A program made the translations under genes and the position numbers. Shown here piece after piece: positions 44,418 to 53,828 of a stretch of DNA of 64,000 bases (position 1 is its first letter; every line of letters starts with the position of its first letter). This DNA is from CAVUCE01 sp963739985 (lineage in GTDB: Bacteria; Bacteroidota; Ignavibacteria; Ignavibacteriales; Ignavibacteriaceae): contig CAVUCE010000007.1 in NCBI GenBank assembly GCA_963739985.1, positions 186,001 through 250,000 of the forward strand, written 5' to 3'. The notes beneath the pieces are model-generated. The model was not told the DNA's origin, searched no databases, and saw nothing but the letters and a program-made list of their open reading frames with translations.

Positions 44418-44849
44418 ATGCTGAATGATATGAAAAGAAAAAACATAGATTTATTAATAGAACATTTTTGGAAACAAGGTTATTTAACTGTTAGCCGTAA
44501 ATTCGGAACATATTTACCCGAGCCGCCAAAAGTTGGTGAATTTGATGTTGATATTATAGCTAAATTCAAAAAGAATTACGCAATTGGAATTACTTTAGCT
44601 CCTGAAGAACTTAATGATAAAAATATTTTAGCGAAAATTAGTTATTTAGCAACAAGAAAAACAAAGTATTCAAATTCAAGAGTAATGCTTTTTGTGGGCA
44701 TTTCTAATGAGTACTATAAAAATGCTAAGATGATGATTGATCTTTTAGAAGAAGATGTGAAAAAAAACATAAAATTGTTCCCGATTGTTGAAAGAATTAG
44801 CTTCAAAAGAAAAAGGACCGATCTAAAAGCTAACTACTTATTTTCTTAA
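44418..44849 (+). CDS. Possible degenerate PD-(D/E)XK-like protein in the lexA operon
   Basis: This protein has 143 residues. An N-terminal helix (IDLLIEHFWKQGYLTVSR) is followed by a strand pair GEFDVDIIAKFKKNYAIGI that looks like the restriction-endonuclease fold core, with Glu and Asp at the expected places. The usual E-x-K of the second strand is replaced by G-I-T (AIGITL), so catalysis is doubtful. A Rossmann-like half follows (SRVMLFVGISNEYYKNA). The start is either ATG 44418 or ATG 44430, behind AGAGAGG. It lies 15 bases after the WYL-like gene, so LexA probably controls it. It could be a DNA-binding or recruitment factor. Tentative. Confidence 0.6.
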   Translation: MLNDMKRKNIDLLIEHFWKQGYLTVSRKFGTYLPEPPKVGEFDVDIIAKFKKNYAIGITLAPEELNDKNILAKISYLATRKTKYSNSRVMLFVGISNEYYKNAKMMIDLLEEDVKKNIKLFPIVERISFKRKRTDLKANYLFS

Positions 44850-44866
44850 ATTTTAACCTCTATACA

Positions 44867-44910
44867 ATTCTAAGGGAATGAAGGATCCCCACCCGGATTT
44901 CTCTTAGAAT
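44867..44910 (+). terminator. Hairpin after the lexA operon
   Basis: Arms ATTCTAAG and CTTAGAAT are perfect complements around 28 bases that contain GGATCC and other short self-complementary bases. It begins 18 bases after the last gene of the lexA operon. Confidence 0.45.
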
Positions 44911-45023
44911 ATTTATATTTACCCACTACTTTTTCCCCTTTTATAATTGCCATAAAGTTTCTAAGTTAATTCTCATTTTAGTACAGTCTTGGACACACCA
45001 AAAGTGTTCAAAAGATGTTTACC

Positions 45024-45052
45024 TTGACATTAAATTGGTATAAGGTTAATTT
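45024..45052 (+). promoter_or_regulatory. Promoter candidate for the uppS-bamA run
   Basis: TTGACA (45024-45029) followed after 17 bases by TAATTT. The predicted start is about 25 bases before the uppS TTG codon. The remaining part of 44850-45082 shows no reading frame. Confidence 0.5.
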
Positions 45053-45082
45053 TACACGCTTTATCATTTTTGAGGACGGAAG

Positions 45083-45904
45083 TTGGTTAAGACTCAATCT
45101 GAATCCGATCAGAAGCTACAAGACGCTTTAAAGAATTCGGGTGAGATTCCTAAACATATTGCTATTATAATGGACGGTAATGGCAGATGGGCTAGAAGAA
45201 GAGGACTACCTAGAGTTGCCGGTCATAAAAGAGGGGTTGACACTGTTAGAGAAATTACGGAAGCTTGTGCCGAAATTGGAGTTGAATATCTAACTCTTTA
45301 CACATTCTCTACCGAGAATTGGAAAAGACCTAAAGATGAAGTCTCTACCTTAATGAGGTTATTATTACGCAGTGTTAAAGACCGATGCAGTGAGTTAATG
45401 GATAATAATATAAAACTCACCATGATAGGTGACTTGAATGCACTTCCAAAAGAAGTTCAAAAAGAATTGAACGAAGCAATGGCCAAGACAAGCAATAACA
45501 CAAGAATGACTTTAAACTTGGCTTTAAGTTATAGCGGAAGATGGGAACTACTTGAAGCGGCCAAAGAAATTTCCAGGCTCTCTTCAGAAGGAAAACTTAA
45601 ACCCGAAGATGTGAATGAAAAATTTATATCGGGTTTGTTAACTACAAAAAAAATTCCCGATCCAGATCTTCTTATAAGAACAAGCGGCGAGTTTAGAGTA
45701 AGTAACTTCTTATTATGGCAGATTGCTTACACAGAGTTTTTTATTACAGATGCATATTGGCCGGATTTTAAAAGAAAACATTTGTACGAAGCCATAAAAA
45801 ATTTTCAAACCAGAGAGAGAAGATTCGGTAAAGTTAGCGAACAATTAAAAAAGAATGACAAAGGCTTAAAGAATGTCCCAAACCTCCCTAAAGAAATTGT
45901 ATAA
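45083..45904 (+). CDS. uppS: Isoprenyl transferase (undecaprenyl diphosphate synthase)
   Basis: This cytoplasmic cis-prenyltransferase makes undecaprenyl diphosphate, the lipid carrier for peptidoglycan and LPS. Motifs: HIAIIMDGNGRWARRRG with the catalytic Asp, TLYTFSTENWKRP, and the C-terminal PDLLIRTSGEFRVSNFL and TEFFITDAYWPDF. Length 273 residues. The start is TTG at 45083, with GAGGACGGA upstream; no ATG lies upstream of the catalytic motif in this frame. It overlaps bamA by 32 bases. Confidence 0.96.
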   Translation: MVKTQSESDQKLQDALKNSGEIPKHIAIIMDGNGRWARRRGLPRVAGHKRGVDTVREITEACAEIGVEYLTLYTFSTENWKRPKDEVSTLMRLLLRSVKDRCSELMDNNIKLTMIGDLNALPKEVQKELNEAMAKTSNNTRMTLNLALSYSGRWELLEAAKEISRLSSEGKLKPEDVNEKFISGLLTTKKIPDPDLLIRTSGEFRVSNFLLWQIAYTEFFITDAYWPDFKRKHLYEAIKNFQTRERRFGKVSEQLKKNDKGLKNVPNLPKEIV

Positions 45905-48386
45905 AAAAATATTCCCGATCGCATTATTAGTTTTACTTTTTGCATCATTAAGCTATTCTCAGCAAGCTCAAACAAGTTATAAAATTTTAGGTATCACTGT
46001 TGAAGGTAATAAATCAGCTGATGCCGGCAATATTATTGCCAGCAGCGGCTTGAAAGTCGGTGACGAAATTCAAACCCAGGGTGACCAAACTGTTAAGGCT
46101 ATTCATCAACTTTGGAACCTTGGTATATTTTCAGACGTGCAGATTATAATTGAGAAACAAGTTGGAAACGGTGTCTTTCTTCTAATAAAAGTGAAAGAAT
46201 ATCCACGTTTTGAAAAACTTGTTATTGAAGGTAATGATGATCTAAGTAAAAGTGATATTGAAGCAAAATTCAACTACATAAGGGGACAAACAGTAAAGCC
46301 GCAGGAAATAGCTCAATTCAAACAAGATATTCTTGGATTATACGAAAAAGACGGTTATTTGAATGCAGTAGTAGATATAGAATATTTTAAATATTACCGT
46401 GCCGATACTACCAGTGAAGGTATAACTACAGTTTGGCGAAATGAGAAAGATCTTTCAGATGAATACGAAGTAAAATATGATAAAGATGAAATGGCGTATT
46501 CGGATCTTATTTCCAAAATTCACGATCGTGTTCTTATCATGGTAAAATTGACCGAGCATCAGAAAGTTATAGTGCGACAAATTGTTTTTGAAGGGAACAA
46601 GGCTTTTACAGATTCTGATTTGCGCGGTGTTATGGATAATATAGAAGTATCCAAATGGTGGAAATTTTGGAGCAGCGCAAAATTTGATCCGAAAAAATTT
46701 AAAGAAGATAAGAAATCAATAGTAAAATATTATCAGGAGAATGGTTACCGGGACGCAGAAGTTTTATCAGATTCTCTTATTTATTATAATCATAACGAAG
46801 ATCTTAAAATTATCATCAAAATGTATGAAGGTCCCAAATATTTTGTAAGAAATATTAAATGGGAAGGGAACACAATCTTCCCTGACAGAGTATTAAACGA
46901 AAGATTGGATTTTAAGAAGGGTGATGTTTATAATTACAAGAAGTTTGAACAGAATTTACACGGAAATCAAGCACAAAATGATGTTTCGGCTCTTTATCTT
47001 GATAACGGTTATTTAATGTTTAATGTTAAACCGACAGAAATTAAAGTTGGTAAAGATTCGATTGATCTCGATATTAGAGTTGAAGAAAAGAACCAGTTCA
47101 AAATTGGAAAAGTTGATATTTTCGGAAACGATAAAACTAAAGACAAAGTAATTAGAAGAGAATTATACGCAATACCCGGAAATTATTTTAGCCGAAGCGA
47201 TTTGTTCAGATCTGTTCAGGGATTAGCAAATTTGAAATATTTTAACACAGAAAAATTATACGGCCAGGAAGGAATTAACTATCAGTTGAAGAACGATAGT
47301 ACAGTCGATGTTTCTTTCACGGTTGAAGAGAAATCCAGCGATTACCTAAATGCTTCAGTTGGTTACAGCGGAAGTTTTGGATTCAGCGGTGCGGTTGGCG
47401 TTACTCTTTCCAATTTTGCACTTGATCATCCATTTTCTCTAGGCGGTGGACAGATTTTAAGTTTCAACTGGCAGTTTGGTGTTGGAAGTATTTATAGAAC
47501 TTTTACTCTTGGATTCACCGAACCATGGCTTTATGATACTCCTACTCTCGTTGGTTTTGAAGTTTTCGATACCAGGCAGCAATACATTTACGATTTGCAG
47601 CAGACCGGCGGAACTTTGAGAGTTGGAAGGCGTCTTAAATGGCCTGACGATTATTTTAATATTCAGGGAATGTTTAAATATCAATATAATAATGTTATTG
47701 AGGGACAAGGATATTACGTAAACGGAGTTACCCATCAATACACTATTGGTGCTACCATCAGTAGAAGAGATATTGATAATCCGATCTTCCCATCAAAGGG
47801 TTCTAATGTAGTTTTAGATGCCCAACTATCAGGCGGTCCGTTTTTACCCGGTGACATTGATTACTACAAAATCAATTTCAAAACAGAGTGGTACAAAAGA
47901 TTATTTGGTTCTAACAGAATAGCGCTTTATACAATTGCAAATTTTGGTTATTTACACGAGTTAAATCAAGCGTCAAAAACAAAAATAAATCCTTTCGAAA
48001 AATTCTATATGGGCGGTAATGGATTGGTAATAGCTACCGAACCATTAAGAGGATATGATGATAGAACAATCGGACCTCGGGCGCCGGATGGAACTGTTTT
48101 GGGCGGTAGAGTTATGGAAAGATTTACAACTGAATTAAGATTTGCTGTAACTCTTGAACCAATGCCTCTTTATATGCTTGTATTTGCAGAGGCAGGTAAC
48201 GTATTTTTAGATATTCAACATACAAATCCTTTCGAGTTAAAAAGGTCGGTAGGTGTTGGAGCAAGAATTCTGATAAATCCGGTCGGGCTTATAGGCTTTG
48301 ATTTAGGCTACGGATTTGACAGAAAAAGTGTTGACGGAAATGACCCTGGTTGGTTATTCCACTTCCAGTTTGGTAAAGGTTTTTAA
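45873..48386 (+). CDS. bamA: Outer membrane assembly factor BamA
   Basis: BamA is the central barrel of the complex that folds outer-membrane proteins. Of 837 residues, the signal peptide is about 1-30 (ending LSYSQ). Five POTRA repeats follow (starts near 36, 105, 220, 310 and 395; patterns EGNKSADAGNIIA, EGNKAFTDSDLRG, EGNTIFPDRVLNE, FGNDKTKDKVIRR). The C-terminal half is a 16-strand-type barrel with the GLRGY-like LRGYDDRTIGP motif and a terminal Phe (FQFGKGF). The start overlaps uppS by 32 bases. The downstream ompH/skp and lpx genes complete a typical outer-membrane biogenesis cluster. Confidence 0.96.
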   Translation: MSQTSLKKLYKKIFPIALLVLLFASLSYSQQAQTSYKILGITVEGNKSADAGNIIASSGLKVGDEIQTQGDQTVKAIHQLWNLGIFSDVQIIIEKQVGNGVFLLIKVKEYPRFEKLVIEGNDDLSKSDIEAKFNYIRGQTVKPQEIAQFKQDILGLYEKDGYLNAVVDIEYFKYYRADTTSEGITTVWRNEKDLSDEYEVKYDKDEMAYSDLISKIHDRVLIMVKLTEHQKVIVRQIVFEGNKAFTDSDLRGVMDNIEVSKWWKFWSSAKFDPKKFKEDKKSIVKYYQENGYRDAEVLSDSLIYYNHNEDLKIIIKMYEGPKYFVRNIKWEGNTIFPDRVLNERLDFKKGDVYNYKKFEQNLHGNQAQNDVSALYLDNGYLMFNVKPTEIKVGKDSIDLDIRVEEKNQFKIGKVDIFGNDKTKDKVIRRELYAIPGNYFSRSDLFRSVQGLANLKYFNTEKLYGQEGINYQLKNDSTVDVSFTVEEKSSDYLNASVGYSGSFGFSGAVGVTLSNFALDHPFSLGGGQILSFNWQFGVGSIYRTFTLGFTEPWLYDTPTLVGFEVFDTRQQYIYDLQQTGGTLRVGRRLKWPDDYFNIQGMFKYQYNNVIEGQGYYVNGVTHQYTIGATISRRDIDNPIFPSKGSNVVLDAQLSGGPFLPGDIDYYKINFKTEWYKRLFGSNRIALYTIANFGYLHELNQASKTKINPFEKFYMGGNGLVIATEPLRGYDDRTIGPRAPDGTVLGGRVMERFTTELRFAVTLEPMPLYMLVFAEAGNVFLDIQHTNPFELKRSVGVGARILINPVGLIGFDLGYGFDRKSVDGNDPGWLFHFQFGKGF

Positions 48387-48422
48387 ATTCGTTTAATTAT
48401 AAAACAATTAGAGGTAATCTTA

Positions 48423-48953
48423 GTGAAAAAATATCTTTTTATTTTAGCAGCAGTTATTTTAGGTACTAGTTTTGTATCAGCTCAAAATTTGAAAATCGGT
48501 TATGTTGATTCTCAAGTTATATTAAATCAATTGCCTGCGGCAATTAAGGCTCAGGGCGACTTAGACGCTCTAACAAATAAATGGTCTGCTCAACTTGATA
48601 GCATGACAAGTGATTATCAAAAAGAATTGGCCGATTATCAAAGCAAAGCTGCAACTATGAAGGATGTTCAGAAAAAACAAACTGAACAAAGACTTGTTAC
48701 TGAACAGCAAAAATTAGTTAAATTCAGACAAGATAAATTTGCACAGGGATCAGGTGAAATTTACAAGAAACAAGATGAAATATTTACTCCTGTCAAAAAT
48801 AAGATTTATAAAGCAATAGCAGAAATAGCTAAAGAAGAAGGAATGCAGTTTGTATTTGATAAGAGCGGAGATATAATTCTTCTCTATGCAGATTCAAAAT
48901 ACGATATTACATATAAAGTACTTGATAAACTAAAAAGAGGCTCTGATAAATAA
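48423..48953 (+). CDS. OmpH/Skp-family periplasmic chaperone, copy 1
   Basis: This Skp-like chaperone holds unfolded outer-membrane proteins in the periplasm. It has 176 residues: a signal peptide (about 1-20), the family start LKIGYVDSQVILNQLP, a long amphipathic helical hairpin (about 40-115), and a short C-terminal beta part with FVFDKSGDIILLYAD. The start is GTG at 48423, with GAGG 9 bases upstream. It is followed by a hairpin and then by a second gene of the same family. Confidence 0.92.
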   Translation: MKKYLFILAAVILGTSFVSAQNLKIGYVDSQVILNQLPAAIKAQGDLDALTNKWSAQLDSMTSDYQKELADYQSKAATMKDVQKKQTEQRLVTEQQKLVKFRQDKFAQGSGEIYKKQDEIFTPVKNKIYKAIAEIAKEEGMQFVFDKSGDIILLYADSKYDITYKVLDKLKRGSDK

Positions 48954-48994
48954 TACTATTTATTAGGCTTTTAATTATTTAGTTATTTGTTTTA

Positions 48995-49031
48995 TTTAAT
49001 GCTGTTCCGTTAAAGCGGATACAGCATTAAA
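48995..49031 (+). terminator. Hairpin between the two ompH/skp genes
   Basis: Arms TTTAATGCTGT and ACAGCATTAAA are perfect 11-bp complements with an inner CCG/CGG pairing. It lies 42 bases after the first ompH stop. The tail is only moderately T-rich, so it may attenuate rather than end transcription. Confidence 0.6.
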
Positions 49032-49145
49032 ATTTTAAAGAGATTCAGCATATTATTTTCATCAGAATATTAGAGGGTTATCATTCATACTTGATACAAT
49101 TTAAGATTCAATGTTAAAATATTCAAAACTGTCAGTGGAGCAAAT

Positions 49146-49664
49146 ATGAAAAGAGCTATCTTATCCCTCGCTTTGGTTCTATTCGCATTTACGGGCCTTT
49201 CTTATAGTCAACTAAAAATCGGTTATGTTGATTCAAAAACAATTATGGAAAAATTACCTGACGCGCAAGATGCTCGCCAAAAATTGGATCAACTTATTCA
49301 AGACTGGCGAAAAGAGCTTGATAAAATGAAGCAGGATTACAAAACTAAATCCGAAGATTACGATAAACGTAAACTTATTATGACCGAACAAACAAGAAAA
49401 GAACTTGAAACAGAGTTAAAAAAACTTGAAAAAGATATTGATGATTATAGAGAAAAAAAATTCGGAACGAACGGTGAGCTTTTTCAAAAGCAAGAAGAAT
49501 TAATGAAGCCTGTACAAAATAAAGTTTTCAATGCAATTCAGGATGTTGCTAAAGATGAAGATCTTGACTTTGTCCTTGATAGAAGTGGACAAGTTATGAT
49601 CCTATTTGCCAAGGATAAATACGATATTACTCAAGATGTTTTGGATAAACTAAAACTACAATAA
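49146..49664 (+). CDS. OmpH/Skp-family periplasmic chaperone, copy 2
   Basis: This second Skp-like chaperone has 172 residues, with a signal peptide (about 1-21) and the same layout as the first copy: LKIGYVDSKTIMEKLPDA, then a strongly charged helical hairpin (KMKQDYKTKSEDYDKRK), then FVLDRSGQVMILFAKDKYDIT. The two copies agree best at both ends and differ in the coil, as expected of an old tandem duplication. GTGGAG lies before the ATG. It is 12 bases from lpxD and probably shares its transcript. Confidence 0.93.
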   Translation: MKRAILSLALVLFAFTGLSYSQLKIGYVDSKTIMEKLPDAQDARQKLDQLIQDWRKELDKMKQDYKTKSEDYDKRKLIMTEQTRKELETELKKLEKDIDDYREKKFGTNGELFQKQEELMKPVQNKVFNAIQDVAKDEDLDFVLDRSGQVMILFAKDKYDITQDVLDKLKLQ

Positions 49665-49676
49665 ATTTTTAGAAAA

Positions 49677-50720
49677 ATGAAGTTTACAATAGAAGATGCG
49701 GCAAAAGTTATAGGCGGAGAAATTTCCGGTGATAAGAATCTGGAAATCTCAGGATTGGCTAAAATTGATGAAGCTAATAAAGGCGAATTAACTTTCCTTT
49801 ATATGCCTGCTTATGAAAAATATTTTTCATCAACAAAAGCTACGGCAATATTGGTAAAACCGGGATATGAAAAAACACGTGATGACATCACTTATATCGA
49901 AGTAAAAGATCCAAATAAAGCTTTTTCAAAACTTCTCATTCATTATTTCACTCCGGAATTTAAATTAGACGGAATTGATAAAACTGCTTTTGTAGATTCT
50001 TCCGCAACCCTCGGAAATAATGTTGCTCTCGGTAAAAATGTTGTAGTTTCTGCAGGTTGTAAAATTGGTAATAACGTAAAAATTTTTCACAACACGGCTT
50101 TATTAGAAAATGTTGAGGTCGGTGATGATTCTGTTTTATTTCAGAATGTTTCTGTTAGAGAAGATTGCAAGCTCGGTAAGCGTGTAATTGTTCATCCCGG
50201 TGCTGTAATTGGTTCAGATGGTTTTGGCTTTTTTACCGACGACAAAGGAGTCTATAATAAGATACCACAAATCGGAAATGTAATTTTAGAAGACGATGTT
50301 GAACTTGGCGCTAATGTTACAATTGATAGAGCAGCTCTAGGATCAACAATTTTAAGACGCGGAGTAAAATTAGATAATCTTGTTCAAATTGCTCATAATG
50401 TTGTTGTCGGTGAGGATACGGTAATTTCAGCCCAATCAGGTGTTTCAGGAAGTACAAGAATTGGTAATCATTGCATATTAGCAGGCCAAGTTGGAGTTGT
50501 GGGACATATTGAAATTTCAGATAACATAATTATTATGGCAAAATCAGGAATTTCTAAATCAATTTCTAAACCAGGGCAATATTTTGGTACACCTGCAAAA
50601 GAATTAAAAGCCGCACTTAAGCTTGAGGCTCATATTAGAAACTTACCGGATTATTCTGAAAGAATAAAACAACTTGAAAAACAACTTGAAGAATTAAAAA
50701 AATCACTGGATAAATCTTAA
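49677..50720 (+). CDS. lpxD: UDP-3-O-(R-3-hydroxyacyl)glucosamine N-acyltransferase
   Basis: This is the third step of lipid A synthesis, adding the N-linked acyl chain from acyl-ACP. The 347 residues comprise an N-terminal uridine-binding domain (GLAKIDEANKGELTFLY), a left-handed beta helix of hexapeptide repeats (about 95-300) with IGSDGFGFF and the catalytic His of QIAHNVVVGED, and a C-terminal helix (LKQLEKQLEELKKS-like) used for trimer packing. It lies directly after the second ompH/skp, the same order as in many Gram-negative genomes. Confidence 0.96.
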   Translation: MKFTIEDAAKVIGGEISGDKNLEISGLAKIDEANKGELTFLYMPAYEKYFSSTKATAILVKPGYEKTRDDITYIEVKDPNKAFSKLLIHYFTPEFKLDGIDKTAFVDSSATLGNNVALGKNVVVSAGCKIGNNVKIFHNTALLENVEVGDDSVLFQNVSVREDCKLGKRVIVHPGAVIGSDGFGFFTDDKGVYNKIPQIGNVILEDDVELGANVTIDRAALGSTILRRGVKLDNLVQIAHNVVVGEDTVISAQSGVSGSTRIGNHCILAGQVGVVGHIEISDNIIIMAKSGISKSISKPGQYFGTPAKELKAALKLEAHIRNLPDYSERIKQLEKQLEELKKSLDKS

Positions 50721-50858
50721 TAAAGCCCATTCTCACAAATCATTAAATAGAGCACTTAACAATTTTACTTTATTGTATTTCATACCTCATCTTACTATTT
50801 TATTTATCATTTTCCTATATTTTATTTAACGAGCAATGTAACAATTTTAGGTTGATTA

Positions 50859-52271
50859 ATGTTAGAATTACAAAGAACGATCGCTAAATCGGTTTCTATG
50901 TCTGGTATTGGATTGCACACAGGCACCTCATGCACAATGACGTTTAAATCGGCACCTGATAACTATGGTATTAAATTCGTAAGAGTTGATTTGGGAGGTA
51001 ATCCTGAAATTCCGGCGACTGCTGATAATGTTGTTGATGTTTCAAGAGGAACTACATTGCAAGTTGGTGAAGCAAAAGTTCATACAGTTGAGCATGTGTT
51101 GGCAGCTATTGTAGGTTTGCAAATTGATAATATAATTATTGAATTAGACGGAATTGAGCCACCGGTAGGTGACGGAAGTGCGCTGCCTTATGTTGAGATC
51201 CTAACCCAAGCAGATTTTGTTCAGCAAGAATCGCCAAAAGATTATTTGATTATTGATGAAACAGTAATGTATCATGATGAAGAAAGACAAGTTGATATAG
51301 TCGCTCTTCCATTAGATAAATATCGCGCTACAGTTATGGTTGATTATCAAAATCCAGCTTTGGGAAGCCAGCATACCGGGTTATTTGATCTTGAAAAAGA
51401 ATTTGTAACTGAATTTGCACCTGCAAGAACATTTTGCTTCTTAAGTGAAGTAGAAGAATTGGCAAATGATGGATTGATTAAAGGCGGTGATGTTGATAAC
51501 GCTGTGGTAATAGTAGACCACAAATTGAACGAAGCAGATCTTGATAAACTTAGAACTAGAATTGGTATTAAAGAAAAAATTACTCTTGGTGAAAACGGAA
51601 TGTTAAACAATAAACAATTAAGGTTTAAGAATGAACCCGTTCGTCACAAGTTGTTGGATTTGCTCGGTGATTTAGCATTAATCGGAGCTCCGATAAAGGC
51701 TCAAATTCTTGCTGCCCGTCCAGGGCATAAAGCTAATGTAGAGTTTGCCAAACAGGTTCGTAAACTTTATCAACAAAAGAAACTTGTAAAGAAATATCAA
51801 TTCGTAAAAAAAGAAGGCGTGGTTTTCGATATAAACGCGATCGAAAGAATTCTACCTCATCGTTATCCATTTTTATTAGTTGATAAAATAATTCATCTGG
51901 AATTAGATAAAAAAGTAATCGGTGTAAAATCTGTAACAATAAACGAACCTTTCTTCCAGGGACATTTTCCGGGACAACCAATTATGCCGGGTGTTTTAAT
52001 CATAGAAGCGATGGCTCAAACCGGTGGTGTACTATTGTTAAATTCTTTTCCAAATCCGGAAGAAAAGCTTGTTATGTTTATGCAGATTAATAATGCGAAA
52101 TTTAGAAAGCCTGTACTTCCCGGAGATCAACTTTTCTTGGAAATAGAATTAACCAATAAAAAGAGTAAAGTTGTATTGATGAGCGGTAAAGCTTTTGTTA
52201 ATGATGTACTAGTTGCCGAAGCCGATTTTATGGCAGGCATTGTTGATAGAGAACCAAAACCAGAAAGTTGA
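50859..52271 (+). CDS. lpxC-fabZ: Bifunctional LpxC deacetylase / FabZ dehydratase
   Basis: This fusion of two enzymes has 470 residues. The N-terminal LpxC (about 1-300) removes the acetyl group from UDP-3-O-acyl-GlcNAc, committing the path to lipid A. Zinc and catalytic motifs seen: HTVEHVLAA, TFCFLSE and HKLLDLLGDLAL. The C-terminal FabZ (about 325-465) dehydrates 3-hydroxyacyl-ACP; ILPHRYPFLLVDKI and GHFPGQPIMPGVLIIEAMAQ contain its His and Glu. This fusion is known in the Bacteroidota/Chlorobiota lineage and supports the proposed placement. The linking region is short and Lys-rich. Confidence 0.95.
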   Translation: MLELQRTIAKSVSMSGIGLHTGTSCTMTFKSAPDNYGIKFVRVDLGGNPEIPATADNVVDVSRGTTLQVGEAKVHTVEHVLAAIVGLQIDNIIIELDGIEPPVGDGSALPYVEILTQADFVQQESPKDYLIIDETVMYHDEERQVDIVALPLDKYRATVMVDYQNPALGSQHTGLFDLEKEFVTEFAPARTFCFLSEVEELANDGLIKGGDVDNAVVIVDHKLNEADLDKLRTRIGIKEKITLGENGMLNNKQLRFKNEPVRHKLLDLLGDLALIGAPIKAQILAARPGHKANVEFAKQVRKLYQQKKLVKKYQFVKKEGVVFDINAIERILPHRYPFLLVDKIIHLELDKKVIGVKSVTINEPFFQGHFPGQPIMPGVLIIEAMAQTGGVLLLNSFPNPEEKLVMFMQINNAKFRKPVLPGDQLFLEIELTNKKSKVVLMSGKAFVNDVLVAEADFMAGIVDREPKPES

Positions 52272-52282
52272 AGTGAATATCA

Positions 52283-53059
52283 ATGAATAACATTCATCCT
52301 ACTGCTATAGTTAGCAGTAAAGCCGAATTAGGGGATAATATTACTGTTCATCCGTACGCTATTATTGAAGAAGATGTTGAAATTGGAGATGACACACAAA
52401 TTGGACCACACGCAGTAATTTATAACGGTGCTCGAATCGGAAAAAGAGTCAAAATTCATCAGGCAGCCTCAATTGCACACATACCACAAGATCTAAAATT
52501 TGGCAACGAAGAATCGCTTTTTATTGTGGGCGACGACTGCGTCATTCATGAGTATGTTACGTTACATCGAGGAACTAAAGAAACCGGTTTTTCAAGAATA
52601 GGAAAAAATTGTTTGTTAATGGCTTATTCACACGTGGCTCATGATACTATTGTCGGAGATAATTGTATTCTTGCTAACGGAGTTCAACTTGCAGGACACG
52701 TAGTTTTAGAAGACTGGGTAAGCATAGGCGGATTAACTCCGGTGCATCAATTTTGTATTGTCGGCCAGCATACATATGTCGGCGGCGGATTTCGTGTCAC
52801 TCAAGACGTTCCACCATTTATTTTAACGGCTTCGGAACCGCTCAAATTTACTGGTTTAAATTTAGTCGGATTAAGAAGACGCGGTTTTGCTAATGACGAC
52901 ATTATGACAGTGAAAAAAGCATACGGCTTTATATACGATAAAGCGCTAAATATTACACAGGCAAAAGCAAAAATTCGTGAAGAGATAGGAGATCATTTCC
53001 TGGTAAATCAAGTTTTAGAATTCCTTGAAAAAAGTAAGAGAGGATTAGTGGGTAAATGA
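52283..53059 (+). CDS. lpxA: Acyl-ACP--UDP-N-acetylglucosamine O-acyltransferase
   Basis: This is the first step of lipid A synthesis in the cytoplasm. The 258 residues comprise hexapeptide beta-helix repeats from residue 3 (IHPTAIVSSKAELG) to about 185, the catalytic His in LMAYSHVAHD, and a C-terminal helical bundle (GLRRRGFANDDIM, AYGFIY). The start is 12 bases after lpxC-fabZ. The next gene starts inside its stop (ATGA). Confidence 0.96.
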   Translation: MNNIHPTAIVSSKAELGDNITVHPYAIIEEDVEIGDDTQIGPHAVIYNGARIGKRVKIHQAASIAHIPQDLKFGNEESLFIVGDDCVIHEYVTLHRGTKETGFSRIGKNCLLMAYSHVAHDTIVGDNCILANGVQLAGHVVLEDWVSIGGLTPVHQFCIVGQHTYVGGGFRVTQDVPPFILTASEPLKFTGLNLVGLRRRGFANDDIMTVKKAYGFIYDKALNITQAKAKIREEIGDHFLVNQVLEFLEKSKRGLVGK

Positions 53060-53814
53060 TATGGCGCTATTTTAATACCGGATATAATACCGGTGAATTT
53101 AATATGGCGTTTGACTTAAATTTAGCTCAGAAAACTGTTCCGGGGGAAGCCGTACTAAGATTATATAAATGGAAACCACATTGCATTTCTCTTGGTGCAA
53201 ACCAATCAATAGATTCTATAAATATTAGAGAAACTCAAAATCATAAAATAGATGTTGTTTCACGTCCCACAGGTGGAAGAGCTATTTTACACTCAGATGA
53301 ATTGACATATTCTGTTACCCTTTCTCTGGAAAACAAGATCGGTCCTAGAGAGATTTATCAAAAAATAAACGAAGCATTGCTTGAAGGGTTAACAATTTAT
53401 GATTCTCGTTTGGCAATAGCTGAATTAGAAAATGAACAGCCAAATTTTAAACAATTTTACAGTGAAGAAAAAAGTGCCATATGTTTTGCGGTTTCTGCAA
53501 AAAGCGAGCTAAAATATTCCGGGAAAAAATTAGTCGGCAGTGCGCAGCGAAAATTAGGTAATTCAATATTACAGCACGGATCGATACTTTGTAGTATAGA
53601 CCATGAGAGAATTGTAGATTTTCTAAATGCATCAGAAGATAGTGTTCAGTCTTTAAAAAAAGAGATTCATCAAACTACTACAACACTTGAAACTATTTTA
53701 GATGAAATGATTAACTACGAAAAACTGGAGAATTCTATTAAAAAGGGATTTGAAAGATACTTTAATATCACCTTTGAAGATTATATCTTTAACGAAGAAC
53801 TTATTCAACACTAA
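53056..53814 (+). CDS. LipM-like octanoyltransferase (lipoate/biotin ligase fold)
   Basis: This enzyme of 252 residues belongs to the biotin/lipoate A/B transferase fold and probably moves octanoate from ACP to a lipoyl domain (GcvH or an E2). Motifs: RPTGGRAILHSDELTYSV, an acyl-accepting Cys in AICFAVS and the Lys of KKLVGSAQRK, which together match the Cys/Lys arrangement of LipM/LipL rather than LipB. A lipoate ligase (LplA) cannot be excluded by eye. The ATG overlaps the lpxA stop by four bases. Confidence 0.82.
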   Translation: MIWRYFNTGYNTGEFNMAFDLNLAQKTVPGEAVLRLYKWKPHCISLGANQSIDSINIRETQNHKIDVVSRPTGGRAILHSDELTYSVTLSLENKIGPREIYQKINEALLEGLTIYDSRLAIAELENEQPNFKQFYSEEKSAICFAVSAKSELKYSGKKLVGSAQRKLGNSILQHGSILCSIDHERIVDFLNASEDSVQSLKKEIHQTTTTLETILDEMINYEKLENSIKKGFERYFNITFEDYIFNEELIQH

Positions 53815-53828
53815 TCATATTAAAATAA

